This document shows, piece by piece, positions 8,368 through 16,232 of a stretch of 23,136 nt of DNA. The DNA is from Dasytiphilus stammeri_B (GTDB lineage: Bacteria > Pseudomonadota > Gammaproteobacteria > Enterobacterales > Enterobacteriaceae): the NCBI GenBank assembly GCA_037083765.1, contig JBAPLS010000008.1, positions 1 through 23,136 on the forward strand, read 5' to 3'. Numbering within the stretch: position 1 is the first letter of the stretch; the number at the start of each line of letters is the position of its first letter. The notes beneath the pieces are model-generated. The model saw only the letters and a list, made by a program, of their open reading frames with translations, made no database searches and had not been told where the DNA came from. A program made the translations under genes and the position numbers.

Positions 8368-10353
8368 TTATCTAGGATAAGATAAAGAATCAATACATAG
8401 TGGTGGTATCTCATTAATAAAACGAGAGCGCTTATAATAAAGCTCTTTGCCATAAAGACGACGCTTTTGAGCCCAACTAACTATCAACTTTTTCATTGCT
8501 CTTGTAATTGCAACATAAGCGAGGCGACGCTCTTCTTGCATAAGAACTCTATTATCAATAGAATAATGAGTGGGACACCAACCTTCTTCCATTCCTACCA
8601 AAAAGACCATTGGAAATTCTAATCCTTTAGCAGAGTGCATTGACATCATTTGTACGGCATCAACATATTCGGATGGAATATTATTATTCGCAATACTTAA
8701 ATTTTCTATACTAGCATGATAAAGAAAAGATTCTAGTGGAGAACGCAAAATACAAGTTCCTTCTTTATCTTGATCATTACTGTATTGTCGGGAAATAGTT
8801 ACCAACTTCTTAAGATTTTTAATTCGCATTCTTGTGGATTGTGGATCTTCAGAAAACTTTGTTTTTAGTTGGTACCAAGTACATAATCCAGAATTTTTGA
8901 TCACATAATCCACTTGTAAATAGAGACACATCTCTGCAATATTTTGTTTTAATTGTGCGATCAGAAAAGTAAAACACCGTAAAGCATCCCGAATTTTTTT
9001 TGAAAAAAATGGTATTTTGACTAATATACACGCTGAATCCCACAAAGAAATATTGTTATTAGTAGAAATTTTTCGTACTTCCTGGAAAGTGTTGTTTCCT
9101 AATCCTCTAGGTGGTTTATTAAAAATACGCTCAAAGGCTAGATCATCATTATGATTCACTATAAGTCTAAGGTAAGCCAACACATCTTGAATTTCTTGTC
9201 TATCAAAAAAATTGATTCTTCCCGAAATATAATATCGGACATGAGATTTCCATAATTCATCTTCTATAACTTTAGACTGTGCTTTACTACGATAAAGAAT
9301 AGCACATTGTTTTAGGTTTCCGCCTTTTTTGTGCCAGGATTTTATCCGATTTACCACGAATTGTGCTTCATCTAACTCGTTATAAGCTTTATAAAGAGTT
9401 ATGCGTTCTCCATCACTCTTCTTAGTCCAGAGTTTTTTTCCTAGCCGTTCTATATTATGATCAATAAGTGCATTAGCAGCTGTTAGAATATGATTTGAAG
9501 ATCGATAATTTTGTTCTAGTCTAATAATTTTGACTCCAATAAAATCTGTAAGAAATTGCTGGATGTTTTTCGTCTTAGCATCTCTCCAACTATAAATTGA
9601 TTGATCATCATCTCCTACTATCATAATATTATTATGATTATTAGATAGCAACTGAATAAGTTCGTATTGAATATTATTGGTATCCTGAAACTCATCAACT
9701 AAGATGTGATTAAATCTTGCTCGGTATTGCTGCAGAATAGATGGGTTATCTAACCACATTTCCTTAACACGCAATAATAACTCTGAAAAATCTACCATTC
9801 CACCTCTATCACATATCCTTTGATATATTTTATAAATATGGAATAAATTTTCTTTTCGATGCTGAATTTCACTCCTGTCAGTGGGGGGATCAGGTCTAAA
9901 TCCTTCATTTTTTCTCCTATTTATATAGGACATCGCATGTTGTGCTTCTCGTATTTGAGGAAAATATTTAATAATTATTTTTTTTATTAATCGTAGTTGC
10001 TCTGCTTGATCTATAATCCTAAAATTAGATGGTAATTTTGCAGCGAAATAATGATTCCGTAAGAATCGATATGCTAAACTATGAAAAGTACCTATCCACA
10101 TTCCTTTCATTTTTAAACCGAGGATTTTTTCAGTACGATGACATAATTCATCAGCAGCTTGAGTATTAAAAGTTACTGTCATAATAGAAAGTGGGGAGCA
10201 ATGCTGTACTTTTACTAACCAAGCAATACGATGCACTAATACCCTAGTTTTACCACTTCCCGCTCCTGCTAGAACCAGTAAATTTTGGTGTGTAGTAGTA
10301 ACAGCTTTCCGTTGTTGATTATTTAAAGATTTTAAAATCTCAGGACATTCCAT
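8368..10353 (-). CDS. uvrD: DNA helicase II, C-terminally truncated
   Basis: UvrD is the SF1A 3'-5' DNA helicase of nucleotide excision and mismatch repair. The product has 661 aa against 720 in E. coli. Motif I LAGAGSGKT (about 28-36, Lys35), motif II DEFQDTN, motif III VGDDDQSIYSW, motif IV RLEQNYRS, motif V MHSAKGLEFP and motif VI EERRLAYVAITRA are in order, so the ATPase core is present. Motif Ia differs: TFTNKAA of E. coli reads TFNTQAA. The protein ends shortly after SRFINEIPP; the disordered linker and Tudor-like domain, known in E. coli to contact RNA polymerase and partners, are gone, with a relic downstream. No clear ribosome-binding site precedes the ATG, which lies 19 bp after the dapF reading frame. 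xerC and yigB, which lie between them in E. coli, are lost. It is probably still a helicase. Confidence 0.92.
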   Translation of the reverse strand: MECPEILKSLNNQQRKAVTTTHQNLLVLAGAGSGKTRVLVHRIAWLVKVQHCSPLSIMTVTFNTQAADELCHRTEKILGLKMKGMWIGTFHSLAYRFLRNHYFAAKLPSNFRIIDQAEQLRLIKKIIIKYFPQIREAQHAMSYINRRKNEGFRPDPPTDRSEIQHRKENLFHIYKIYQRICDRGGMVDFSELLLRVKEMWLDNPSILQQYRARFNHILVDEFQDTNNIQYELIQLLSNNHNNIMIVGDDDQSIYSWRDAKTKNIQQFLTDFIGVKIIRLEQNYRSSNHILTAANALIDHNIERLGKKLWTKKSDGERITLYKAYNELDEAQFVVNRIKSWHKKGGNLKQCAILYRSKAQSKVIEDELWKSHVRYYISGRINFFDRQEIQDVLAYLRLIVNHNDDLAFERIFNKPPRGLGNNTFQEVRKISTNNNISLWDSACILVKIPFFSKKIRDALRCFTFLIAQLKQNIAEMCLYLQVDYVIKNSGLCTWYQLKTKFSEDPQSTRMRIKNLKKLVTISRQYSNDQDKEGTCILRSPLESFLYHASIENLSIANNNIPSEYVDAVQMMSMHSAKGLEFPMVFLVGMEEGWCPTHYSIDNRVLMQEERRLAYVAITRAMKKLIVSWAQKRRLYGKELYYKRSRFINEIPPLCIDSLSYPR

Positions 10354-10372
10354 TTTTTTTGTACAAAGGAAT

Positions 10373-11209
10373 TTATTGAAGATCAGAAATTATTCCATCA
10401 TATACGTGTGTTGCAGATCCTGTCATAAATAATGACTTCCCCTGTCCTAGCCAGCTAATCTGCAGACTACCACCAGGTAAATCTACTTGGACCTATTATT
10501 CATTATTTAAAACACCACTTTTTACTCCTACTGCCACCGATGCACAAGCACCACTACCACAAGCAGGAGTTTCTCCTACCCCTATCTCAAAAACACGTAG
10601 CCTAATATGTTGTTGATTGATCACTTCCATAAAACTAACATTCACAGACTCTGGAAATAAAGGATTTTTTTCAAGTAAACCACCTAATTTTTGCACTGGA
10701 GCATTTTTAATATTATCTACTGTAATGACACAATGCGGATTTCCTATAGATACTACACTACACATAATAGTATCATTGCCTACTACTATGGGATATTTAT
10801 TATCAATAGTATCTGCTAAAAATGGAATTCTGTCGGGCGCAAAATTTGGTTCGTTCATTTTTACACATATTTGTTTATTATCTTCTATTAAGAGAAATAA
10901 CTTGCCTTTTATAGTACTAACTATAAGTTTTTGTTTATTAGTTAAACCTGTTAAATTAACAAACTTAGCTAAACAGCATGCTCCATTTATACATTGTGTG
11001 ACTTCGTTACCATCACAATTAAAAATACGATAGTGGAAATCACTATGATCCTTTTTAGGTGTTTCAACTAGTAAAAATTGATCAAATCCTATTCCTTGTC
11101 TTCGATCCGCCATCCTCCGAATAAGTGAATATGAAACGGTTATATTTTGTGTTATTGATTCTACAATCATAAAATCGTTACCAAAACTATGCATTTTAGT
11201 AAATTTCAT
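10373..11209 (-). pseudogene. dapF: Diaminopimelate epimerase, interrupted by two adjacent stops
   Basis: DapF converts LL- to meso-diaminopimelate for lysine and peptidoglycan. The ATG at 11209 (GGAGG four bases upstream) opens 237 codons ending GVLNNE, then TAA TAG (10493-10498). In the same frame translation continues as VQVDLPGGSLQISW, LFMTGSATHVYDG and a final TAA at 10373-10375. The total matches the E. coli length of 274 once the two stops are removed, and the stops look like a 6-base insertion between NNE and VQV. Catalytic Cys73 and Cys217 and substrate Asn11, Asn64, Asn157, Asn190 and Glu208 are present. However, the CGNGARC motif reads CINGACC and the conserved Arg209 is Ile. Together these indicate inactivation. 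A truncated active product is possible but less likely. Confidence 0.85.
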
Positions 11210-11289
11210 TATGCCTCCATTACTTGTGAGCCACAAAGCTTATGCACTACCTAGCAAAATGAAAACTGAACTGTTGTATTAGGAAGGGA

Positions 11290-11320
11290 AAAAATGCGGA
11301 CCAGGAAAGTCCGCATTTTT
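11290..11320 (-). terminator. Strong intrinsic terminator after the DUF2382 gene
   Basis: A 12-bp perfect stem (11290-11301 and 11309-11320) has a GC core GCGGAC/GTCCGC and a 7-base loop. On the minus strand the stem ends in a run of six T. The A-run on the other side means it could also stop plus-strand transcription. It closes the OmpA-like/DUF2382 operon and separates it from dapF. Confidence 0.85.
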
Positions 11321-11367
11321 AATTAAAAAAAAGAAAATGTTTTTCTTATAATGAGAAGTTAAAGCTG

Positions 11368-12147
11368 TTATTTCGGACATTTACCATTATGCTTGACTTC
11401 TATTTCTTGCTTTCGTAAGGTATCCCGAATCTTTTCTACTCGATCTTTACCTTCCTTTCGCACTATTACCTCTTCAACAACATTAGCTTTTTTATTTATA
11501 ACTGGTTGTTCATGAGTATCTGATATTTCTATTACTGTCTCAGACCAATCAATATTATCATCTGATTGGCAGTGACCACTCTTAAGGGCACGTCTCAAAA
11601 TAGAGGCATGTTCTTCATGAAGAGGAACTTCTACTTCTACATCTTGTTGGGTGACAAATCTCCGGACTCTGGTAGATCCTTCATAAACAACTTTTTTACC
11701 AATTTCTAATTTTTCCTCTGCTAACTCTAAAACCTCTTCTTCGTTAGTTTTTGGGTCTGTAGACAAATGACGGTGTTGTTTTTCTGAGAGAATATCCTCA
11801 TTCTTACAGTTAGAAATTGTGTCGTCCGACATTTCTACTAGAGGATGAGTATTCAAAATACTGATAGCTCTAGCAGTATCTTCTTCTTTAGTACGTAAAG
11901 TTAAAACTACTCCACCAGTTTTTACTGCCTGTCCATATATTTTAGCTTCTTGGTCAGTTAAACTTTGACCTAATAAACGTCTCCAAATATCATGTCTATG
12001 GACTAAAATATTAGCTCCTCCTTGAAGTTGATCCTTATTAATAAAACTTATATCATGCTTTTTAAATCCTGCTTTTAAAAGATTTATCTTAGCGTCTTGT
12101 GCATGTTGAAAGTTATCAAACAAAGTTACTATCTTTTCATAGCTCAT
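11368..12147 (-). CDS. YflT-like plus DUF2382 (YsnF/AvaK) domain protein
   Basis: The 259-aa product has two parts. Residues 1 to about 105 (YEKIVTLFDNFQHAQDAKIN through TGGVVLTLRT) resemble the general-stress GSP17M/YflT domain. Residues about 130-255 resemble DUF2382: LAEEKLEIGKKVVYEG, VEVEVPLHEEH, ETVIEISDTHEQPVINK, VVEEVIVRKEG and IRDTLRKQEIEV. Molecular function is unknown; related proteins are stress-associated. There is no signal peptide or membrane helix, so it is probably cytoplasmic. GAGG lies eight bases before the ATG. It follows the OmpA-like gene by 46 bp and ends before a strong terminator, so the two likely form an operon. E. coli K-12 has no counterpart at this place, where hem and cya genes are expected. 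Confidence 0.8.
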   Translation of the reverse strand: MSYEKIVTLFDNFQHAQDAKINLLKAGFKKHDISFINKDQLQGGANILVHRHDIWRRLLGQSLTDQEAKIYGQAVKTGGVVLTLRTKEEDTARAISILNTHPLVEMSDDTISNCKNEDILSEKQHRHLSTDPKTNEEEVLELAEEKLEIGKKVVYEGSTRVRRFVTQQDVEVEVPLHEEHASILRRALKSGHCQSDDNIDWSETVIEISDTHEQPVINKKANVVEEVIVRKEGKDRVEKIRDTLRKQEIEVKHNGKCPK

Positions 12148-12193
12148 TATTAAAACCTCTTAATCTAAGAGTTAGAATAGTATCTAAGCATTA

Positions 12194-12847
12194 TTACTTT
12201 TCTAGAACATTAATTGAAACTCCAGGAGTTTTTATTATACCTGTCGTTGTATTATTAGAAGCTATAGGATTTTTATCACCATAACCTTGCGCTAACACTC
12301 GTTCAGGTGCAATCTTTAAATCAATCAATTCTTTTCTAATACTTTCTGCTCTCGCTTGTGATGAAACTATATTTTTTTCATTTCGTCCGATACTATCAGT
12401 ATAGCCGCCAATTTTTATTTTTACATTTGGATACGCTTTTAATATAGCAGCAATATTTTGTAAATGTGTTTTAGCCTCTATTTTTGCGTCATCTTGAGTC
12501 CTATCAAAAACTAGATAATCCAAATTTAACCAAAGTTTATCGCTTATTTTTTGTGCGGGATCTTGAATAAATTTTAATAATTTTGCTTCTACACTATCAT
12601 TTTGCATACTGATAGTAACACCATCCGGTAATGTAATATTAACTACCTTTCCGCTGGTTAATTTGTGTAAGGGAATTGTAGAAATTTGTTTTTCTGCTTT
12701 TTTATGTAGGGGTTGGAAATACCAATATAGAAAGAGTAACGATATAACTAATAGAGGTAGTAACCACATTATTACATTCGAACGTTTTTTTATTACTTCT
12801 TGTGCGAGAATAGAATTCTCATTCTTTTTCTGTCTATTAGATAACAT
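12194..12847 (-). CDS. Membrane-anchored OmpA-like protein
   Basis: The 217-aa product starts with a basic cytoplasmic stretch, then one membrane helix (about residues 25-45, MWLLPLLVISLLFLYWYF) without a lipobox, so it is probably anchored in the inner membrane with a periplasmic body. Residues about 100-215 form an OmpA/MotB C-terminal domain: LNLDYLVFDRTQDD, IAAILKAYPNVKIKIGGYTD, the SSQARAESIRKEL helix and VLAQGYGDKNP. Such domains bind peptidoglycan. The usual ending with an NRR(I/V) motif is replaced by GIIKTPGVSINVLEK, so the final basic motif is missing. GAGG lies seven bases before the ATG. It heads a two-gene operon with the DUF2382 gene. Its role is unknown beyond a likely envelope function. 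Confidence 0.85.
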   Translation of the reverse strand: MLSNRQKKNENSILAQEVIKKRSNVIMWLLPLLVISLLFLYWYFQPLHKKAEKQISTIPLHKLTSGKVVNITLPDGVTISMQNDSVEAKLLKFIQDPAQKISDKLWLNLDYLVFDRTQDDAKIEAKTHLQNIAAILKAYPNVKIKIGGYTDSIGRNEKNIVSSQARAESIRKELIDLKIAPERVLAQGYGDKNPIASNNTTTGIIKTPGVSINVLEK

Positions 12848-12947
12848 TTCTCTGCCTCTTCTTATTTTCTCATTTATACTGCATTAATAATAATTAAATA
12901 TAGTTTTTTTTTTAAAAAAATGCCAAGTAAATATTACTTAAATTAAG

Positions 12948-12993
12948 TGATAATTATCAATCGCATAGATTAGTGATAGTAATCTTATCACTA
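12948..12993. promoter_or_regulatory. Two palindromes between tRNA-Pro and the OmpA-like gene
   Basis: TGATAATTATCA (12948-12959) is a perfect 12-bp palindrome. TAGTGATA (12971-12978) and TATCACTA (12986-12993) are perfect 8-bp arms around a 7-base loop. They lie upstream of the OmpA-like gene and downstream of the tRNA operon, so they could be an operator or part of the tRNA transcript end. No T-run adjoins the hairpin. AT-rich palindromes arise by chance, so confidence is low. Confidence 0.35.
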
Positions 12994-13038
12994 TAACATC
13001 ATTATTCAATGACTGTAAATATGAATCTTATATTTTAG

Positions 13039-13115
13039 TGGTCGGCGAGAGAGGATTTGAACCTCCGACCCACTGGTCCCAAACCAGTTGCGCTACCAAA
13101 CTGCGCTACTCGCCG
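13039..13115 (-). tRNA. proM: tRNA-Pro (anticodon UGG), CCA encoded
   Basis: The minus strand folds as a cloverleaf. The acceptor arms CGGCGAG and CTCGCCG pair over 7 bp, the anticodon loop TTTGGGA carries TGG, the T-arm contains GGTTCAAATCC, and the 3' end ACCA is encoded. It is the last of four clustered tRNAs in the same order as E. coli argX-hisR-leuT-proM. Confidence 0.96.
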
Positions 13116-13131
13116 ACTACTTTTTTTGGAG

Positions 13132-13216
13132 TGCGAAGAGAGGGAGTTGAACCCTCACATCTAATTAAGACACTAGCTCCTGAAACTAGCGCGTCTACCT
13201 ATTTCGCCATCTTCGC
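13132..13216 (-). tRNA. leuT: tRNA-Leu (anticodon CAG), CCA not encoded
   Basis: The minus strand gives a class II tRNA with acceptor GCGAAGA/TCTTCGC, anticodon CAG in the loop between CTAG and CTAG-type arms, a long variable arm, and the T-arm GGGTTCAACTCCC. After discriminator A (13132) the DNA reads CTC instead of CCA. The 85 bases exclude CCA, which would have to be added after transcription. Confidence 0.95.
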
Positions 13217-13233
13217 TTTATTTCTCATCATGA

Positions 13234-13310
13234 TGGGGTGGCTAATGGGACTTGAACCCATGACAACTGGAATCACAATCCAGGACTCTACCAACTGAGC
13301 TATAGCCACC
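13234..13310 (-). tRNA. hisR: tRNA-His (anticodon GUG), CCA encoded
   Basis: The acceptor GTGGCTA/TAGCCAC is flanked by the extra G-1 (13310) opposite discriminator C, the hallmark of tRNA-His. The anticodon loop ATTGTGAT carries GTG, the T-arm is GGGTTCAAGTCCC, and CCA is encoded at the 3' end (13234-13236). Confidence 0.96.
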
Positions 13311-13326
13311 ATTACATACATTCGAG

Positions 13327-13400
13327 CGCACCCGACAGGACTTGAACCTGAGACCTCTGCCTCCGGAGGGCAGTGCTCTATCCCACTGAGCTACGGGTGC
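13327..13400 (-). tRNA. argX: tRNA-Arg (anticodon CCG), CCA not encoded
   Basis: The acceptor GCACCCG pairs with CGGGTGC. The anticodon arm TGCCCTCCGGAGGCA carries CCG, and the T-arm is AGGTTCAAGTCCT. The body closely follows E. coli argX. After discriminator G (13327) the DNA reads CTC instead of CCA. It is the first tRNA of the four-gene cluster downstream of rho. Confidence 0.95.
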
Positions 13401-13433
13401 AATGAGATTTGTATTCCACCACCGATGATTAAT

Positions 13434-13458
13434 TTGAAAAAAAAATAGTTTCTATTTT
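13434..13458 (-). terminator. Likely intrinsic terminator of rho
   Basis: On the minus strand AAAATAG, a 3-base loop and CTATTTT form a 7-bp stem (13442-13458) that runs directly into further T residues down to 13434. It lies about 30 bp after the rho stop and before tRNA-Arg. The stem has only one GC pair, so efficiency may be low. Confidence 0.5.
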
Positions 13459-13489
13459 AAAATCATTAATTTTCTTAATATGATCTTAT

Positions 13490-14749
13490 TTAATGTCGTT
13501 TCATCATATTAAAAAATTCCTGATTAGTTTTAGTCATAGCTAGTTTATTAATAATAAATTCTATTGCTTCAATTTCAGACATAGGATGTATAATTTTTCG
13601 TAAGATCCACATCTTGTGAAGATCTTCCACTGAAGTTAATAATTCTTCTTTACGAGTACCGGATCTATTATAATCAATAGCTGGAAATACTCTTTTTTCT
13701 GCAATTTTTCTAGCTAAATGTAATTCCATATTACCAGTACCTTTAAATTCTTCATAAATAATTTCATCCATTTTGGAACCCGTATCAATAAGTGCAGTAG
13801 CTATGATAGTTAAACTTCCGCCTTCTTCTACATTTCGCGCTGCTCCGAAAAATCTTTTGGGACGCTGAAGGGCATTGGAATCTACGCCCCCGGTTAATAT
13901 TTTTCCCGATGCTGGTACTACTGTATTATAAGCTCGGGCTAGTCGTGTAATTGAATCTAGCAAAATAATAACATCTTTTTTGTGTTCAACTAAACGTTTG
14001 GCTTTTTCAATAACCATCTCCGCTACTTGGACATGTCTAGTTGCAGGCTCATCAAAGGTGGATGCCATTACGTCTCCTTTGACTAGGCGATGCATCTCAG
14101 TGACTTCTTCAGGTCGTTCATCAATGAGTAAGACCATTAAAATACATTCAGGATGATTATAAGCTACGCTTTGGGCTATATTTTGTAATAATATTGTTTT
14201 TCCGGCTTTTGGCGGGGCTACAATTAAACCTCGTTGTCCACAACCTATAGGAGACGCTAAATCTAATACTCTGGCAGTTAAGTCTTCGGTCGAACCATTA
14301 CCGCGTTCCATACGTAATCGTCTATTGGCATGTAAGGGAGTTAAATTTTCAAACAATATTTTCATTCGAGAAGTTTCTGGTTTTTCACAATTGACTTCCT
14401 TAACTTTTAATAATGCGAAATATCGTTCTCCATCTTTGGGAGGACGAATTTTACCAGCAATAGTATCTCCGGTTCGAAGATTAAATCTTCTAATTTGACT
14501 CGGAGACACATAAATATCATCTGGACCTGCCAGATAGGAACTGTCTACCGATCGCAGAAAACCAAAACCATCCTGTAAGATTTCCAGGACCCCATCACCA
14601 AATATATCTTCCCCACTTTTAGAATGTTGTTTTAATATAGCAAAAATCATGTCTTGTTTACGTATACGTGCTAGATGTTCTAGACCCATACTCTCTCCTA
14701 AAGTTATTAGTTCGGAGATCGGCCTATTTTTTAATTCGGTAAGATTCAT
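13490..14749 (-). CDS. rho: Transcription termination factor Rho
   Basis: Rho is the hexameric RNA-dependent ATPase and translocase that ends transcription. The 419-aa product equals E. coli Rho in length and is very similar throughout. The N-terminal domain MNLTELKN to about 47 is followed by the RNA-binding cold-shock fold (GFGFLRS, YLAGPDDIYVSPSQIRRFNL). Walker A is PPKAGKT (about 179-185), and Walker B VIILLDSITRLARAYN, the Q-loop TGGVDSNALQRPKRFF and the R-loop SKMDEIIYEEFKGTGN follow. Two substitutions at usually conserved places are SPIGRGQRG to SPIGCGQRG (near residue 170) and ALHRPKRF to ALQRPKRF. The gene follows trxA as in E. coli, but the wec operon that normally follows rho is gone and tRNA-Arg comes next. 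Probably functional. Confidence 0.97.
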   Translation of the reverse strand: MNLTELKNRPISELITLGESMGLEHLARIRKQDMIFAILKQHSKSGEDIFGDGVLEILQDGFGFLRSVDSSYLAGPDDIYVSPSQIRRFNLRTGDTIAGKIRPPKDGERYFALLKVKEVNCEKPETSRMKILFENLTPLHANRRLRMERGNGSTEDLTARVLDLASPIGCGQRGLIVAPPKAGKTILLQNIAQSVAYNHPECILMVLLIDERPEEVTEMHRLVKGDVMASTFDEPATRHVQVAEMVIEKAKRLVEHKKDVIILLDSITRLARAYNTVVPASGKILTGGVDSNALQRPKRFFGAARNVEEGGSLTIIATALIDTGSKMDEIIYEEFKGTGNMELHLARKIAEKRVFPAIDYNRSGTRKEELLTSVEDLHKMWILRKIIHPMSEIEAIEFIINKLAMTKTNQEFFNMMKRH

Positions 14750-14958
14750 AATGGTGGTTCTTTAAATCGATCGGATAATTTTAACTAATTAGTTTATTTT
14801 TTTGATATTTATAATTAATAATATATATAAACTTAAAAATATTTACGATTAAATATAAATCACTAGATAATTTAATTGACGAATCTCTGGGTGGATAATG
14901 TGCAGATTTCGCCAAATACTGTTCTTACTAGTAATACAATATAATATCCCGAAGGAGA

Positions 14959-15303
14959 CTACTCCGGATCATTAATAAAAAATTGATTCAAAAATTCTTT
15001 CAGTTTTCCTAGGGTTAAAATTCCTACTTTGGTATCCAATACTTTTGCATTTTTAAAAACTAATAAAGTAGGAATTCCACGAATTCCATATTTTTGGGTT
15101 GTAACAGGATTTTTATCTACATTTAATTTTGCCACATTGAGCTGGTATTTATATTCTTCAGCTATTTCCTCTAAAATAGGGGCCATTCCTTTACACGGAC
15201 CACACCATTCTGCCCAAAACTCTACTAGAGTGAGTCTATTATCTTCCTTTAACACATAGTCTTCAAAATTATTATCGTGAACGCAAATAATTTTATCGCT
15301 CAT
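14959..15303 (-). CDS. trxA: Thioredoxin 1
   Basis: Thioredoxin is the cytoplasmic dithiol reductant for ribonucleotide reductase and many other proteins. The 114-aa product has the active site FWAEWCGPCK (Cys-Gly-Pro-Cys), the buried Asp region VEFWAEW, the cis-Pro motif GIRGIPTLL, and the C-terminal helix LKEFLNQFF. It is a few residues longer than E. coli TrxA (109). The ATG at 15303 begins MSDKII as in E. coli and has GGAG six bases upstream; in-frame ATGs further upstream (to 15354) lack such support and would add 17 unlike residues. It lies upstream of rho on the same strand, as in E. coli. rhlB, its divergent partner there, is missing. Confidence 0.97.
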   Translation of the reverse strand: MSDKIICVHDNNFEDYVLKEDNRLTLVEFWAEWCGPCKGMAPILEEIAEEYKYQLNVAKLNVDKNPVTTQKYGIRGIPTLLVFKNAKVLDTKVGILTLGKLKEFLNQFFINDPE

Positions 15304-15858
15304 GTTGTTCTCCACAAGTGTATCCTTTTTAGCATAAAAATTTTCACCCATCAATACTTAGATAACTTCTTATCGACGAGTGAAATTTTATTTTTCGCTC
15401 TTGATTGATCGTTGTTTGTTATTTATTGAACCTACTTTTATAATACCATACTTACTTCGTAGATAAAGCACCGGAGACAAAGGAATACAGGTCAAAATAA
15501 TTCAGCAGTCCAGGAGAGAACAGTGGTACCTACTCGGAGAAGTCAGAGTAGTTAATAACTTCCATCTAACTCTTTTTATATAGAGGAATAGAATATTCTC
15601 TTATTATAGATAAAAAGTTCATAGTTTACCTTGTCTATTTAAGTAAAAAATTATGTCGTAATCATATTACGAATCAAGATAAATTATCTAATTATCAATT
15701 TAATTATATCATTCATATATCATAATAACTTCTACTTTCTTCGAAAATTAAAGTTCTTGATGTTAAGTATCATTATCTAAATAATCTTCTTCTCGACCAA
15801 TTTTGCCTCCCGATAGGAGAGACAAATCTTTTAGTTATCCTAATACAGGTAAGAGATT
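15304..15858. other. Gap upstream of trxA without recognisable genes
   Basis: These 555 bp are AT-rich. In E. coli the stretch between trxA and maoP/hdfR holds rhlB, gppA, rep and the ilv genes; I find no recognisable remnant of any of them. The trxA promoter should lie near 15310-15450, but I cannot assign convincing boxes. Confidence 0.55.
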
Positions 15859-16078
15859 TTATCCACACTCATTTGGCCAAAGTATTGACAGAACATATTC
15901 CATGCCCTCGATAAATTTTGTATCTTCAACATGGATAGATTTGCTTTTGGACACATCTAATTTGTAGAAGCAACTATCATATATTTCTAATATCTGAGCT
16001 TATTTAATAGTAAAATTACCATGACGGAAACATTTTCCGGGGATAATTTTTTTATCAAAAAAATACTTTTTTGTTAAA
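15859..16078 (-). pseudogene. maoP: Relic of maoP (yifE)
   Basis: On the minus strand RHGNFTIK, then a TAA codon, then AQILEIYDSCFYKLDVSK aligns with E. coli MaoP RHGDFTIKEAQLLERHGYAFNELDLGK. The Glu codon has become a stop. Upstream, in a shifted frame, KNYPRKMF parallels KHYPRGF. Downstream the similarity fades before TAA at 15859-15861. MaoP organises the Ori macrodomain in E. coli and lies divergent to and next to hdfR, exactly the arrangement seen here. A stop, a frameshift and loss of the start show it is dead. Confidence 0.75.
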
Positions 16079-16232
16079 AAATTTCTACATTCATGATATG
16101 TCATTCTAATATTATTTAGGCATATTTATACCAATTATAGAAAATATCCGCGGTAGAGTATTAGATAAGATTGAGAAAGTGTACACTTCAAAAGTTTTAT
16201 CAAAAATACAAAATTTATTATTGGAGAAAATA

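Noticed and set aside
10493..10498. Programmed stop-codon read-through in dapF
   Set aside because: Two adjacent stops, no recoding element seen, and other active-site losses make decay the simpler reading.
10617..11033. 138-codon plus-strand open frame
   Set aside because: It is the complement of dapF, which has clear family motifs; the plus frame has none.
12948..12959. Fur box upstream of the OmpA-like gene
   Set aside because: TGATAATTATCA covers only part of the 19-bp Fur consensus and is common in AT-rich DNA.
13038..13298. Open frame across the tRNA cluster on the plus strand (86 codons, with VGERGFEPPTHW)
   Set aside because: It is the antisense of three tRNA genes; such translations are well-known spurious proteins.
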